Shown: piece after piece, positions 52,238-60,363 of the stretch
How positions within the stretch are numbered: the first letter of the stretch is position 1
Layout of the letters: each line of letters starts with the position of its first letter
Assembly (NCBI RefSeq): GCF_011927785.1
Contig: NZ_JAATJK010000001.1
Span: 2,666,001-2,730,000, forward strand
Reading direction: 5' to 3'
DNA from: Micromonospora profundi
GTDB taxonomy: Bacteria; Actinomycetota; Actinomycetes; Mycobacteriales; Micromonosporaceae
DNA length: 64,000 nucleotides
Notes under the pieces: generated by a model
Database searches by the model: none
Told to the model about the DNA's origin: nothing
The model's input: only the letters and a program-made list of their open reading frames with translations
Translations under genes and position numbers: made by a program

Positions 52238-53098
52238 ATGGAAATCCTGCGGTACGCCGCCTTCACCACCGACCCAGCCGGTGGCAACCCGGCCGGTGTG
52301 GTCCTCGATGCCACAGGGCTCGACGACGCGGAGATGCAGCGGGTGGCGGCCCAGGTCGGGTACTCCGAAACGGCATTCCTCACGCCCGGCCGCGATGGGC
52401 ACTTCACGGTGCGCTATTTCAGCCCGAAGGCAGAGGTTCCCTTCTGCGGTCATGCGACCATCGCGTCGGCAGTCGCCTACGCCGAGCGGCACGGTCCGGG
52501 AGCCCTGCGTCTGGACACCCGCGCCGGCCTCGTTGAGGTCACCACCGAGGTACGGGCGGACGGGACCACCACCGCCACGCTGATCAGCGTCGAACCGCAG
52601 AGCAGACCCATCGCCCATGGCGACCTCGCGGCGCTGCTCGACGCGCTGCGCTGGAAGCTGGACGACCTCGACCCGACGCTGCCGCCGCGGATCGCGTTCG
52701 CCGGAGCATGGCATCCCATCGTGGCCGCCGCGAGCCGGCAGCGCCTGGCCGACCTGGACTACGACATGGCGGCGTTGGGCAGCCTGATGGCCGAGCGCGA
52801 CTGGACAACCATCGACCTGGTCTACCGCGAATCGCCGCTGGTGTTCCATGCGCGCAACCCGTTCCCACCCGGTGGCGTCGTCGAGGACGCCGCGACAGGT
52901 GCGGCCGCTGCGGCGTTGGGTGGCTACCTGCGCGAGCTGCACCTGGTGACTCCGCCCGCGACGGTCACCGTGCGGCAGGGCGACGACATGGGCCGTCCAA
53001 GCCTTCTCGCGGTAGGGATCCCCGCCGAAACCGGCAGCGGGATCGCGGTGACAGGCACCGCCGTTGCCCTCCCTGACGTCCTGACGAGCGGGGCCTGA
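52238..53098 (+). CDS. PhzF-family isomerase/epimerase
   Basis: The 286-aa protein shows the diaminopimelate-epimerase-like fold of the PhzF family: YAAFTTDPAGGNPAGVVLDA at the start, catalytic Glu in VGYSETAFLTP, YFSPKAEVPFCGHATIASA, and a late EDAATGAAAAALGGYL. Only one PhzF member, in phenazine synthesis, has a known reaction. No phenazine genes are nearby, so this is probably one of the many PhzF proteins of unknown role. It converges on the GH3 gene, with a strong hairpin between. Confidence 0.92.
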   Translation: MEILRYAAFTTDPAGGNPAGVVLDATGLDDAEMQRVAAQVGYSETAFLTPGRDGHFTVRYFSPKAEVPFCGHATIASAVAYAERHGPGALRLDTRAGLVEVTTEVRADGTTTATLISVEPQSRPIAHGDLAALLDALRWKLDDLDPTLPPRIAFAGAWHPIVAAASRQRLADLDYDMAALGSLMAERDWTTIDLVYRESPLVFHARNPFPPGGVVEDAATGAAAAALGGYLRELHLVTPPATVTVRQGDDMGRPSLLAVGIPAETGSGIAVTGTAVALPDVLTSGA

Positions 53099-53147
53099 CC
53101 TGATTTCACGCCCGTCGGTCCCGGTCAGCGACGCCGGACGTCCGAAG

Positions 53148-53182
53148 CGGTCCGCCGACGTCCCCCAGACGTCGGCGGACCG
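53148..53182. terminator. Bidirectional terminator hairpin
   Basis: A 14-bp perfect stem (53148-53161 with 53169-53182, core GGTCCGCCGACGT) has a 7-nt loop. It lies between the convergent PhzF-like and bxlA-like genes. Confidence 0.85.
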
Positions 53183-53185
53183 GCC

Positions 53186-55510
53186 TCAGCGGATGTCGGC
53201 GGTGCTCCAGCGGGGGGATGCGTTGGTGACTGCGACGGTGTCACCGACAAGCGTGGTCACCGCCTCGGTGGCACGCTGCGCGCTGGTACCGACCCAGACT
53301 TCGATGTCGCCGGGCTCCACGACGCGGGTGAAACTGCGATCGGAGAACGCCAGGCGGGTGGTGGGGACCGTCAGCTCGACCGTGACGGACTGGCCCGGTG
53401 CGAGGTGGACCCGCCGGTAGCCGAGCAGCTGCGCCACCGGCCGGGTCACCGAGGCGACCAGGTCGCGACCGTAGAGCTGGACCACGTCGTCGCCGGCGAC
53501 CGCGCCGGTGTTCGTCACCCGCACCGTCACGGCCACCGCCCCGTCGGTGGGCACCGTGGCGGGCACGGTGAGGTCGGTGTACGCGAAGGTCGTGTACGAC
53601 AGGCCGTGGCCGAACGGCGCCACGGGAGTCGCCGGCAGGTTCGTCACCTCGTTGCCCGCACCGAGGGTGGGGTGCAGGTAGGAGTACGGCTGCGCGCCGG
53701 CCGACCCGGGCAGGGTGACCGGCAGCCGGCCCGACGGGTTGACCCGCCCGGAGAGCACCCCCGCGATAGCGCCGGCGCCCTCCTCGCCCGGGAAGAACGC
53801 CTGCACCACCGCCGCACAGCCCGCGAGCGCCCAGCCGAGGGCGTACGGCCGGCCGGTGAGCAGCACGAGGACAACCGGCGTGCCGGTTGCCTGCACCGCC
53901 TCGACCAGGTCGCGCTGGACGCCGGGCAGCTCCAGGTCGTCCCTGTCGCAGCCCTCCCCGACCGTGCCGCGCCCGAAGAGGCCGGCGTGGTCGCCGACGA
54001 CCAGGACCGCGACATCGGCGGCGGCGGCCGTGGCGACAGCCTCGTCGAAGCCGGACCTGTCGTCGGTGTCCACGTCACAGCCGCGTGCCCAGGTGACGAG
54101 ATCGTCGCCGAACTCGGCCCGTACGGCGTCGAGCACGGTGGGCACCTCGATGCCGGTCTCCACGCCGGGATGCTGGACGAGGACGTGGTTGAGGAAGGAG
54201 TAGCACCCGAAGAGGGCGCCCTGCCGGTCGGCGTTCGGGCCGATGACTGCCACCCGTCGCCCCGCCGGCAGCGGCAGCGCGTCCCGGTTGGTGACCAGCA
54301 CGATCGACTCCTCGGCGAGCCTGCGGGCGATCGCCCGGTGCTCGGGCGAGTCGAGGTCGATCGCCGAGGGCGGCTCGTCGTCGAACGTGGCGTCGAGCAG
54401 ACCCAGGTCCTGCTTCTGGCGCAGCACCCGCAGCACCGCGCGGTCGAGGAGCGCCTCGTCGATCCGACCCGCCCGCACCGACTCCCGCAGGGTCAGATAG
54501 GCGTCGCCGGTGGGCAGTTCGACGTCGACACCTGCCGTCAGCGCCTGGCCGGCCGCCTCGGCGTGGTCGCCCGCCACGTGGTGCAACAGGTTCAGGAACG
54601 CGACCCCGTAGTAGTCGGCCACCACCGTGCCGTCGAAGCCCCACGTGTCGCGCAGGATGCCGGTCAGCATCGTCGGATCGGCAGCGACGGGTACCCCGTC
54701 GATCTCGGCGTACGAGTGCATGACACTGCGGGCGTCACCGTCGAGGATCGCCATCTCGAACGGGACGAGCAGCACGTCGGCCAACTCCCGGCGGCCCATG
54801 TGCACCGGGCCGAAGTTGCGCCCCGACTGCGACGCGGAGTAGCCGGCGAAGTGCTTGAGGGTGGCGTGCACCCCCTGCGACTGCAGCCCGCGCACGTACG
54901 ACGTGCCGATGGTGCCGACCAGGTACGGGTCTTCGGCTATGCACTCGTCCACCCGACCCCAGCGGGGGTCACGGATGACGTCGAGTACCGGAGAGAGCCC
55001 CTGGTGGATACCCAGGGTCCGCATCGAGGCGCCGATCGCCGCGGCCATCTCGGTGACCAGTTCGGGGTCGAACGCGGCGCCCCAGGCCAGCGGCGTGGGG
55101 AAGGTGGCCGCCTTCCACGCCGACAGCCCGGTGAGGCACTCCTCGTGGACGATCGCCGGGATGCCGAGCCGGGTCCCCGTGACAAGCTCCCGCTGGAACT
55201 TCCACAGCCAGGACGCGCGTGCCGCCGCGTCCACCGGGCGGGTGCCGTAGGCGCGGGTGAGGTGACCGAGCCCGTGCCGGGAGAAGTCCCCGAGCTTCAC
55301 GTCCTCGCCGAACTCCCCCTGCAACGGCGCGACGGCCTCGCCGTCCTCCTTCTCCCAGAAGCCGACGATCTGAGCGATCTTCTCCTCGATCGTCATCCGG
55401 CCGAGGAGATCGCGTACGCGTGCCCCGCCGTCGTGCCCATTCGGTCGACCGTGGTCCGGACCTGTTTGAGCCGGCGCCGGCCCGTCCACCAGTGCGTGGA
55501 CCTCAGTCAT
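53186..55510 (-). CDS. bxlA: GH3 beta-xylosidase, BxlA-like
   Basis: The 774-aa intracellular GH3 enzyme contains MTIEEKIAQIVGF, HEECLTGLSAWKAATFPTPLAW, GRVDECIAEDPYLVGT and LKHFAGYSASQSGRN, with nucleophile Asp in GFDGTVVADYYGVAF, a sandwich domain and a fibronectin-III-like end. It is last in the order binding protein - permease - permease - GH3, the same layout and enzyme size as bxlEFGA of Streptomyces. There BxlA splits imported xylobiose. It is clearly paralogous to the GH3 at 44014-46416. ATG 55510 follows AGGAAGG; the in-frame extension to 55759 overlaps the permease gene. Confidence 0.93.
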   Translation of the reverse strand: MTEVHALVDGPAPAQTGPDHGRPNGHDGGARVRDLLGRMTIEEKIAQIVGFWEKEDGEAVAPLQGEFGEDVKLGDFSRHGLGHLTRAYGTRPVDAAARASWLWKFQRELVTGTRLGIPAIVHEECLTGLSAWKAATFPTPLAWGAAFDPELVTEMAAAIGASMRTLGIHQGLSPVLDVIRDPRWGRVDECIAEDPYLVGTIGTSYVRGLQSQGVHATLKHFAGYSASQSGRNFGPVHMGRRELADVLLVPFEMAILDGDARSVMHSYAEIDGVPVAADPTMLTGILRDTWGFDGTVVADYYGVAFLNLLHHVAGDHAEAAGQALTAGVDVELPTGDAYLTLRESVRAGRIDEALLDRAVLRVLRQKQDLGLLDATFDDEPPSAIDLDSPEHRAIARRLAEESIVLVTNRDALPLPAGRRVAVIGPNADRQGALFGCYSFLNHVLVQHPGVETGIEVPTVLDAVRAEFGDDLVTWARGCDVDTDDRSGFDEAVATAAAADVAVLVVGDHAGLFGRGTVGEGCDRDDLELPGVQRDLVEAVQATGTPVVLVLLTGRPYALGWALAGCAAVVQAFFPGEEGAGAIAGVLSGRVNPSGRLPVTLPGSAGAQPYSYLHPTLGAGNEVTNLPATPVAPFGHGLSYTTFAYTDLTVPATVPTDGAVAVTVRVTNTGAVAGDDVVQLYGRDLVASVTRPVAQLLGYRRVHLAPGQSVTVELTVPTTRLAFSDRSFTRVVEPGDIEVWVGTSAQRATEAVTTLVGDTVAVTNASPRWSTADIR

Positions 55511-55548
55511 GCTGTGCCTTCCTCTGGTTGTGCTCGTACCGCTGCCGC

Positions 55549-56409
55549 TCAGCCCTTGACCGCACCCTGAAGGCCACCGACGATCTGCTTCTCCGCGAGC
55601 GTAAAGAAGAGCAGCGCCGGAAGCATCGCCAGCGAGGTGAAGGCGAGGACGCCCGCCGTGTCGGTGGTGTACTGGCTGGAGAAGTTCTGCACCCCCAGCG
55701 GCAGGGTGTGCAGGCTGACGTCGCTGAGGACGAGCAACGGCAGCAGGAACGCGTTCCAACTCGCCACGAACGCCAGGACGCCGACGGTGACGAGCGCGGG
55801 CCGCGACAGCGGCATCGCGATGCGCCAGAGGAACCCGAGCCGGCTCGCACCGTCGATGGCGGCGGCGTCCTCCAACTCCTTCGGGATCGCCGCCAGGAAG
55901 GGCCGCAGGATGACGATCGTCAGGGGCAGGGAGAAGGCCACCTGCGGGAGGATGACCGCGTAGTAGGAGTTGGTCAGGTTCAGGTCCCGCAGCATGAGGT
56001 AGAGCGGCAGGATCGCCGCGCCGGCCGGAAACAGCAGGCCGAGTGTGAAGAAGGTGTAGAGCCCCTCGCGCCCACGGAAGCTGTAGCGGGCGAGCACGAA
56101 CGCGGCGGCCAGCCCGAGCACGACGACGGCGAGTGTGGTGCCGAGGGCGATGACCGCGCTGTTGAACGCCTGCTGCCAGAAGTTGCTCTGGGTCAGCACC
56201 CTGGCGTAGTTGTCCCAGACGAACGGGTCGGGCAGGCCGGCCGGGTTCGCGACGATCTGCGGGGTGGTGCGGAAGCCGCCGATGACCACGTAGACGACCG
56301 GGGCGATCGACACGGCCGCGATCGCGAGCGCGATCGCGTAGGTGAGCGGCGTGCCCCAGGACACCTGACGGCGCCCGGCGGACGGGGAGGGAACGGAGTT
56401 CACAGCCAT
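55549..56409 (-). CDS. bxlG: ABC sugar permease, BxlG-like
   Basis: The 286-aa permease has six membrane segments and EAA loop ELEDAAAIDGASRLGFLWRIAMPLSRP. It starts 2 nt after the stop of the preceding permease, with GGAAAGGTGAAG as ribosome site. It forms the membrane channel with the BxlF-like protein. The reading extended to 57300 is antisense-like inside bxlF and I rejected it. Confidence 0.92.
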   Translation of the reverse strand: MAVNSVPSPSAGRRQVSWGTPLTYAIALAIAAVSIAPVVYVVIGGFRTTPQIVANPAGLPDPFVWDNYARVLTQSNFWQQAFNSAVIALGTTLAVVVLGLAAAFVLARYSFRGREGLYTFFTLGLLFPAGAAILPLYLMLRDLNLTNSYYAVILPQVAFSLPLTIVILRPFLAAIPKELEDAAAIDGASRLGFLWRIAMPLSRPALVTVGVLAFVASWNAFLLPLLVLSDVSLHTLPLGVQNFSSQYTTDTAGVLAFTSLAMLPALLFFTLAEKQIVGGLQGAVKG

Positions 56410-56411
56410 CG

Positions 56412-57410
56412 TCACTTCACCTTTCCGGTGATGGCGCCCTCGATGTCGCGGCGGAGCAGGAACCGCTGGAACAGCAGTGCCGCCACGAAGGAGATGGCGA
56501 ACAGGATGACAGCCACAGCGTTGCCGTAGCCCCACAAGCGGGCGAAGAACCCGTTGTCCACCATGTAGGTCGCCATGGTGGCCGACGCGCCGAGCGACCG
56601 CACCGCGGGCACCGAGGTCACCCAGATCATGTCGAAGATCTGCAGTGAGCCGATCATGGACAGGAACATCCAGATCCGGATCGTCGGGCCGAGCAGCGGA
56701 ATCGTGACGTGCCGTTGAATCTGCCACCAGCTCGCGCCGTCGATGGCCGCCGCCTCGGTCAGCTCGTCGGGGACGTTGGACAGCCCGGCGAGTAGCAGGA
56801 TGATGGCGAAGCCGACGTACTTCCAGGTGAGGATGGCCAGCAGCGTCCAGATGACCAGGTCCAGGTCCGCGAGCCAGGGCTGCACCAGACTGCCCAGTCC
56901 CAGTGACTCCAGCATCGCGTCGACCGTGCCGCCGCCGGTCAGGAGCAGCTTCCACATGATGCCGACGGTGACCTCGGCGAGCACGTACGGCACGAACACC
57001 AGCAGGCGGAACACGGAGCGCCCACGGAATCGGCGGTTGAGCAGCAGGGCGATGGCCAGGGCGATCGGGCCCTGGATCAGCAGCGACCCGAACACGATGA
57101 TGGCGTTGTTGCGCAACGCGTCCAGGAAGATCGGGTCCTGGAAGGCGAGGGTGTAGTTCCGCAGGCCGACGAACTCGGTGGGGGGCCCGACGCCACGCCA
57201 CCGGTAGAGGCTGTAGTAGACCGCGAAGCCCATCGGCACCAGCACGAACATCACGTAGACGGCGATGGCCGGCGCGGTGAGCCCGATGATCTCGTACCAC
57301 TTGCGGCGTGTGTCGGCTTGGCGGGCGGATGGACGCCCCGCGCGGTGGGGGCCCGCCGGCGACGCGGAAGCGTCGCCGGCGGACGTACGGATCTGGTTGG
57401 CGGAGGTCAC
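56412..57410 (-). CDS. bxlF: ABC sugar permease, BxlF-like
   Basis: The 332-aa permease has a basic ~35-residue N-terminus, six membrane segments and EAA loop DELTEAAAIDGASWWQIQRHVTIPLLGP. GTG 57410 overlaps the binding-protein stop as GTGA. It pairs with BxlG, and an ATPase gene is missing, as in Streptomyces, where the shared MsiK ATPase serves such importers. Confidence 0.92.
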   Translation of the reverse strand: MTSANQIRTSAGDASASPAGPHRAGRPSARQADTRRKWYEIIGLTAPAIAVYVMFVLVPMGFAVYYSLYRWRGVGPPTEFVGLRNYTLAFQDPIFLDALRNNAIIVFGSLLIQGPIALAIALLLNRRFRGRSVFRLLVFVPYVLAEVTVGIMWKLLLTGGGTVDAMLESLGLGSLVQPWLADLDLVIWTLLAILTWKYVGFAIILLLAGLSNVPDELTEAAAIDGASWWQIQRHVTIPLLGPTIRIWMFLSMIGSLQIFDMIWVTSVPAVRSLGASATMATYMVDNGFFARLWGYGNAVAVILFAISFVAALLFQRFLLRRDIEGAITGKVK

Positions 57411-58714
57411 TTGCTTGCGGCCGCCTTCATCGCCGAGACGACCTTCTCAGGAGTCCCGTTACCCGCGAAGATGGCGACGACCGCGTCGTTCATCGCGGTG
57501 CCGACGGTGCTGCCGTAGGCCGTGTCCAGCCAGAGCTGGACGTAGCTCGCGTTGGCCGTGGCCTCCAGGATGGACTTGAGCGCGGGGTCCGTCACACCGT
57601 CGGCCGCGCCCTTGACCACAGGCAGGCCGGTGCCGGTCTCGGCGTAGCCCTTCTGCACCTCGGGGCTCACGATGTACTTGAGGAACTCGACGCACTCGGC
57701 GGGGGCGTTCTTGGCGCAGGAGAAGCCGTCGCCACCACCGAGGGCCGCCTTCGGGTCACCCGGGGAACCTTCGATCGCCGGCACCGGGAACCAGCCGAGG
57801 AACGAGGCGAGCTTCGCCTTGTCCGTGGCGACGGTGTCGAGCGTGCCGCGGTTCCAGTCACCCATGAGCTCCATCGCGGCCTTGCCGTTGGCGAGCATGC
57901 CGTTGGCGCTGGTCGGGTCGTTCTGGCCCGGCGTGGCGATGAAGTTGGGCTGGAACGGCTTGGTGTCGATGAACGCCTTCAGGTCCTGGCCGGCCTTGAC
58001 GAAGCACGGGTCGTCGAAGACCTTGTCGGTGGACGCCTTCTTGAGCGTGTCGACCGAGCAGGCACGCAGCGCCATGTTGTACCACCAGTGCGCGGCCGGC
58101 CACTTGTCACCGGCGCCCACCGCGATCGGGACGACGTTGATCGCCTTGAGCTTGGTGACCGCCTCGTTGAGCTCTGCGAAGGTGGTCGGCGGCGCCGCGA
58201 TGCCCGCCTGAGCGAACATGTCCTTGTTGTACCAGACGCCTTCGATGCCCATCCGGAACGGCAGGCCGTACTGCTTGCCCTTGACCTGCCAGATCTCGGC
58301 GGCGCTACCGATGTTGCCCACCTCGGTCTTGACCTGGTCGGTGATGTCCTTGAGGTAGTCGGCCTCCACCTGCTCGACCATCTCGCCGCCACCCCAGGCC
58401 TGGAAGATGTCCGGCGGGTCGCTGCTCAGCAGCGCGGCGGGGAGCCGGGTGCGCTGGAGTTGGTTCGTCTCGATCGCCTCGATCTCGATCTTGACGGTCG
58501 GGTGGAGCGCGGAGAAGTCCTTGGCGACCTTCTCCCAGTAGGTCTTGCCGGGCCCGTCCTGTGAGGCGTTGTGCCACCAGGTCAGGGTCACCGGGTCCTT
58601 GTACAGCTCGCTCTGAGGGGCTGCCTCTTCGCCGCCGCCGCTGCACCCGGCGACTACGAGAACACTTGTCATTAGTACTGCCAGAACGGCACCTGCGCGG
58701 CGCTTCGTTGCCAT
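57407..58714 (-). CDS. bxlE: Xylobiose-type sugar-binding lipoprotein, BxlE-like
   Basis: The 435-aa lipoprotein has lipobox VAGC with Cys24. The mature protein (VTLTWWHNASQDGPGKTYWEKVAKDFSALHPTVKIEIEAIE) matches family 1 sugar-binding proteins, and the aromatic-rich middle (WYNKDMFAQAGI, WPAAHWWYNMAL) is typical of oligosaccharide binders. Gene order supports xylobiose/xylo-oligosaccharides as ligand. The operon has its own promoter and is divergent from a LacI regulator. ATG 58714 follows GAGGAGAC. Confidence 0.92.
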   Translation of the reverse strand: MATKRRAGAVLAVLMTSVLVVAGCSGGGEEAAPQSELYKDPVTLTWWHNASQDGPGKTYWEKVAKDFSALHPTVKIEIEAIETNQLQRTRLPAALLSSDPPDIFQAWGGGEMVEQVEADYLKDITDQVKTEVGNIGSAAEIWQVKGKQYGLPFRMGIEGVWYNKDMFAQAGIAAPPTTFAELNEAVTKLKAINVVPIAVGAGDKWPAAHWWYNMALRACSVDTLKKASTDKVFDDPCFVKAGQDLKAFIDTKPFQPNFIATPGQNDPTSANGMLANGKAAMELMGDWNRGTLDTVATDKAKLASFLGWFPVPAIEGSPGDPKAALGGGDGFSCAKNAPAECVEFLKYIVSPEVQKGYAETGTGLPVVKGAADGVTDPALKSILEATANASYVQLWLDTAYGSTVGTAMNDAVVAIFAGNGTPEKVVSAMKAAASK

Positions 58715-58760
58715 CGATGTCTCCTCGACTAGTCAGTCGCGGTACTCGGCCTGCGGCGAA

Positions 58761-58788
58761 GTTTTACAGTCACGTAACTTGATGTCAA
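58761..58788 (-). promoter_or_regulatory. Promoter of the bxlEFGA-like operon
   Basis: On the minus strand, a consensus TTGACA (58788-58783) is followed after 16 bp by TAAAAC (58766-58761). The LacI-type operator lies just upstream of the -35. Confidence 0.55.
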
Positions 58789-58793
58789 TCGGT

Positions 58794-58811
58794 ATCGATA
58801 ACGTTTTCGAT
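58794..58811. promoter_or_regulatory. LacI-type operator between bxlE-like and bxlR-like genes
   Basis: ATCGATAACGTTTTCGAT is an 18-bp palindrome with one mismatched pair and the central CG usual for LacI-family operators. It sits 5 bp upstream of the bxlE -35 and about 30 bp upstream of the bxlR -10, so one protein could control both directions. Confidence 0.65.
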
Positions 58812-58841
58812 TCACTCGCGACGGGTCGCCGCCGACGGCCC

Positions 58842-58847
58842 TATCAT
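58842..58847 (+). promoter_or_regulatory. -10 box of the bxlR-like gene (leaderless)
   Basis: TATCAT ends 7 nt before GTG 58855. No ribosome site lies in the gap, so the messenger probably starts at the start codon. Confidence 0.5.
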
Positions 58848-58854
58848 CATCGGC

Positions 58855-59859
58855 GTGGTGTTTCAGCAGCGCGTCAAGATGTCAGATGTCGCACGCACTG
58901 CCGGCGTCTCGGTTGCCACCGTATCGAAGGTTGTCAATGGACGATACGGCGTGGCCCAGGCAACCGTGGAGCGCGTCCAGCAGGTCATCCACGAGCTTGG
59001 CTACGAGGCGAGCCTGGGGGCGCAGAGCCTGCGCAGCCACCGCACAAACGTGCTCGGCATCCTGGTCGCCGAGTTCGAGCCGTTCTCGACCGAGCTGCTC
59101 AAGGGGGCGTCCCAGGAGGTCGCGGGCAGCGGATACCAGCTGCTGGCCTACTCCAGCGGCGACGGCGAGGGCGCCGCCGTGGGGTGGGAGCGGCGCTCGC
59201 TCGCCCGCCTCTCGGGCACTCTCATCGACGGGGCCGTGATCGTCACGCCGACCGTTGTCGAGACCAAACACAGCTTCCACGTCGTAGCCGTCGACCCGCA
59301 CACCGGGCCGTCCGACCTGCCCACCGTCGATTCGGACAACTTCGCCGGCGCGGTGCTGGCCACCAACTACCTGCTGTCCCTCGGGCACCGGCGGATCGGG
59401 CACATCAGTGGACGAGCCGACCTGAAGTCGGCGCAGCTGCGCGAGGCAGGCTTCCGCAGTGCGATGGCCGACGCCGGCGTGCCGGTGGACGAGCGGCTCG
59501 TCCGCGTCGGCGGGTTCCGGATCGAGAGCGCCGCCGGCACGGCCGCGGAGCTTCTCGCCCTCACCGACCGGCCGAGCGCGATCTTCGCGGGTAACGACCT
59601 CTCCGCGATATCCACGATGGACGTAGCCCGCGACATGGGCCTCTCGGTGCCCGACGACCTGTCGGTGATCGGCTTCGACAACGTACCGGAGTCGGCGCTG
59701 GTCAACCCGCCGCTGACGACCATCATGCAACCGCTGCAGCGGATGGGCGCCGAGGCGTTGCGCCTGCTCATCGACCTGATCGCCGGCGTCGAACGCGACA
59801 CCCACATCAGGCTCCCCACCGAGCTGGTCATCCGTTCGTCCTGCCGCCCGCGCCACTGA
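58855..59859 (+). CDS. bxlR: LacI-family regulator, BxlR-like
   Basis: The 334-aa regulator has an N-terminal HTH (MSDVARTAGVSVATVSKVVNGRYGVAQATVERVQQVIHELGYEAS) and a sugar-sensing domain (GAVIVTPTVV, ATNYLLSLGHRRIGHISGRAD, PSAIFAGNDLSAISTMDVARDMGLSVPDDLSVIGFDNVPESALVNPPLTT). It is divergent from the bxlE-like gene with a LacI operator between, the same arrangement as the xylobiose regulator of Streptomyces. GTG 58855 or 58858 could start it. It is a paralogue of the LacI protein at 46729. Confidence 0.92.
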   Translation: MVFQQRVKMSDVARTAGVSVATVSKVVNGRYGVAQATVERVQQVIHELGYEASLGAQSLRSHRTNVLGILVAEFEPFSTELLKGASQEVAGSGYQLLAYSSGDGEGAAVGWERRSLARLSGTLIDGAVIVTPTVVETKHSFHVVAVDPHTGPSDLPTVDSDNFAGAVLATNYLLSLGHRRIGHISGRADLKSAQLREAGFRSAMADAGVPVDERLVRVGGFRIESAAGTAAELLALTDRPSAIFAGNDLSAISTMDVARDMGLSVPDDLSVIGFDNVPESALVNPPLTTIMQPLQRMGAEALRLLIDLIAGVERDTHIRLPTELVIRSSCRPRH

Positions 59860-59881
59860 CACCCGTACGGCGGCGCGAGGG

Positions 59882-60346
59882 TCAGCGATCCGTACGGGGG
59901 TAGAGGCGGCTGATCGTCTCGGCGACGCAGACCGGCTTGGCGCCCCCCTCGGCCTCCACGGCGACCGCCATCACCAGTTGCACACCGCCACTCACCTGGG
60001 ACACCTCGGCGATGGTGGCGGTGGCCCGCACGGCCGTACCGACGCGCAGCGGCGCAGGGAAGCGCACCCGGTTCAGCCCGTAGTTGACACCCATCGCGAT
60101 CCCCTCGACCCGGTAGAGCTGCCCGGCCAGCGCCGGCAGCAGCGACAGGGTCAGATAGCCGTGCGCGACGGTGCCCCCGAACGGCCCCGACGCCGCCCGT
60201 ACCGGGTCGACGTGGATCCACTGGTGATCGTCGGTGGCCTCGGCGAAGAGGTCCACCCGGCTCTGCTCGACCTGCCGCCAGGGCCCGGGGCCGATGCTCT
60301 CGCCGACCGCGGCGGTCAGGTCGTCGAGGGAGGTGAAGACTCGCAT
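59882..60346 (-). CDS. MaoC-family (R)-specific enoyl-CoA hydratase-like protein
   Basis: The 154-aa hot-dog-fold protein has the hydratase signature with catalytic Asp and His in DDHQWIHVDPVRAASGPFGGTVAHGYLTLSLLP. It probably hydrates a trans-2-enoyl-CoA in the cytoplasm. It lies 17 bp after the acyl-CoA dehydrogenase gene on the same strand, so the two enzymes form consecutive beta-oxidation-like steps. The substrate is unknown. Confidence 0.92.
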   Translation of the reverse strand: MRVFTSLDDLTAAVGESIGPGPWRQVEQSRVDLFAEATDDHQWIHVDPVRAASGPFGGTVAHGYLTLSLLPALAGQLYRVEGIAMGVNYGLNRVRFPAPLRVGTAVRATATIAEVSQVSGGVQLVMAVAVEAEGGAKPVCVAETISRLYPRTDR

Positions 60347-60363
60347 CCGGATGTCCTTAGCTG

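Noticed and set aside
52238..53098. Phenazine biosynthesis
   Set aside because: Only a PhzF-like gene is present; none of the other phz genes occur in the window.
53405..55570. 721-aa plus-strand open frame
   Set aside because: It is antisense to the BxlA-like GH3 gene, Val/Glu/Arg/Gly-biased with no motif.
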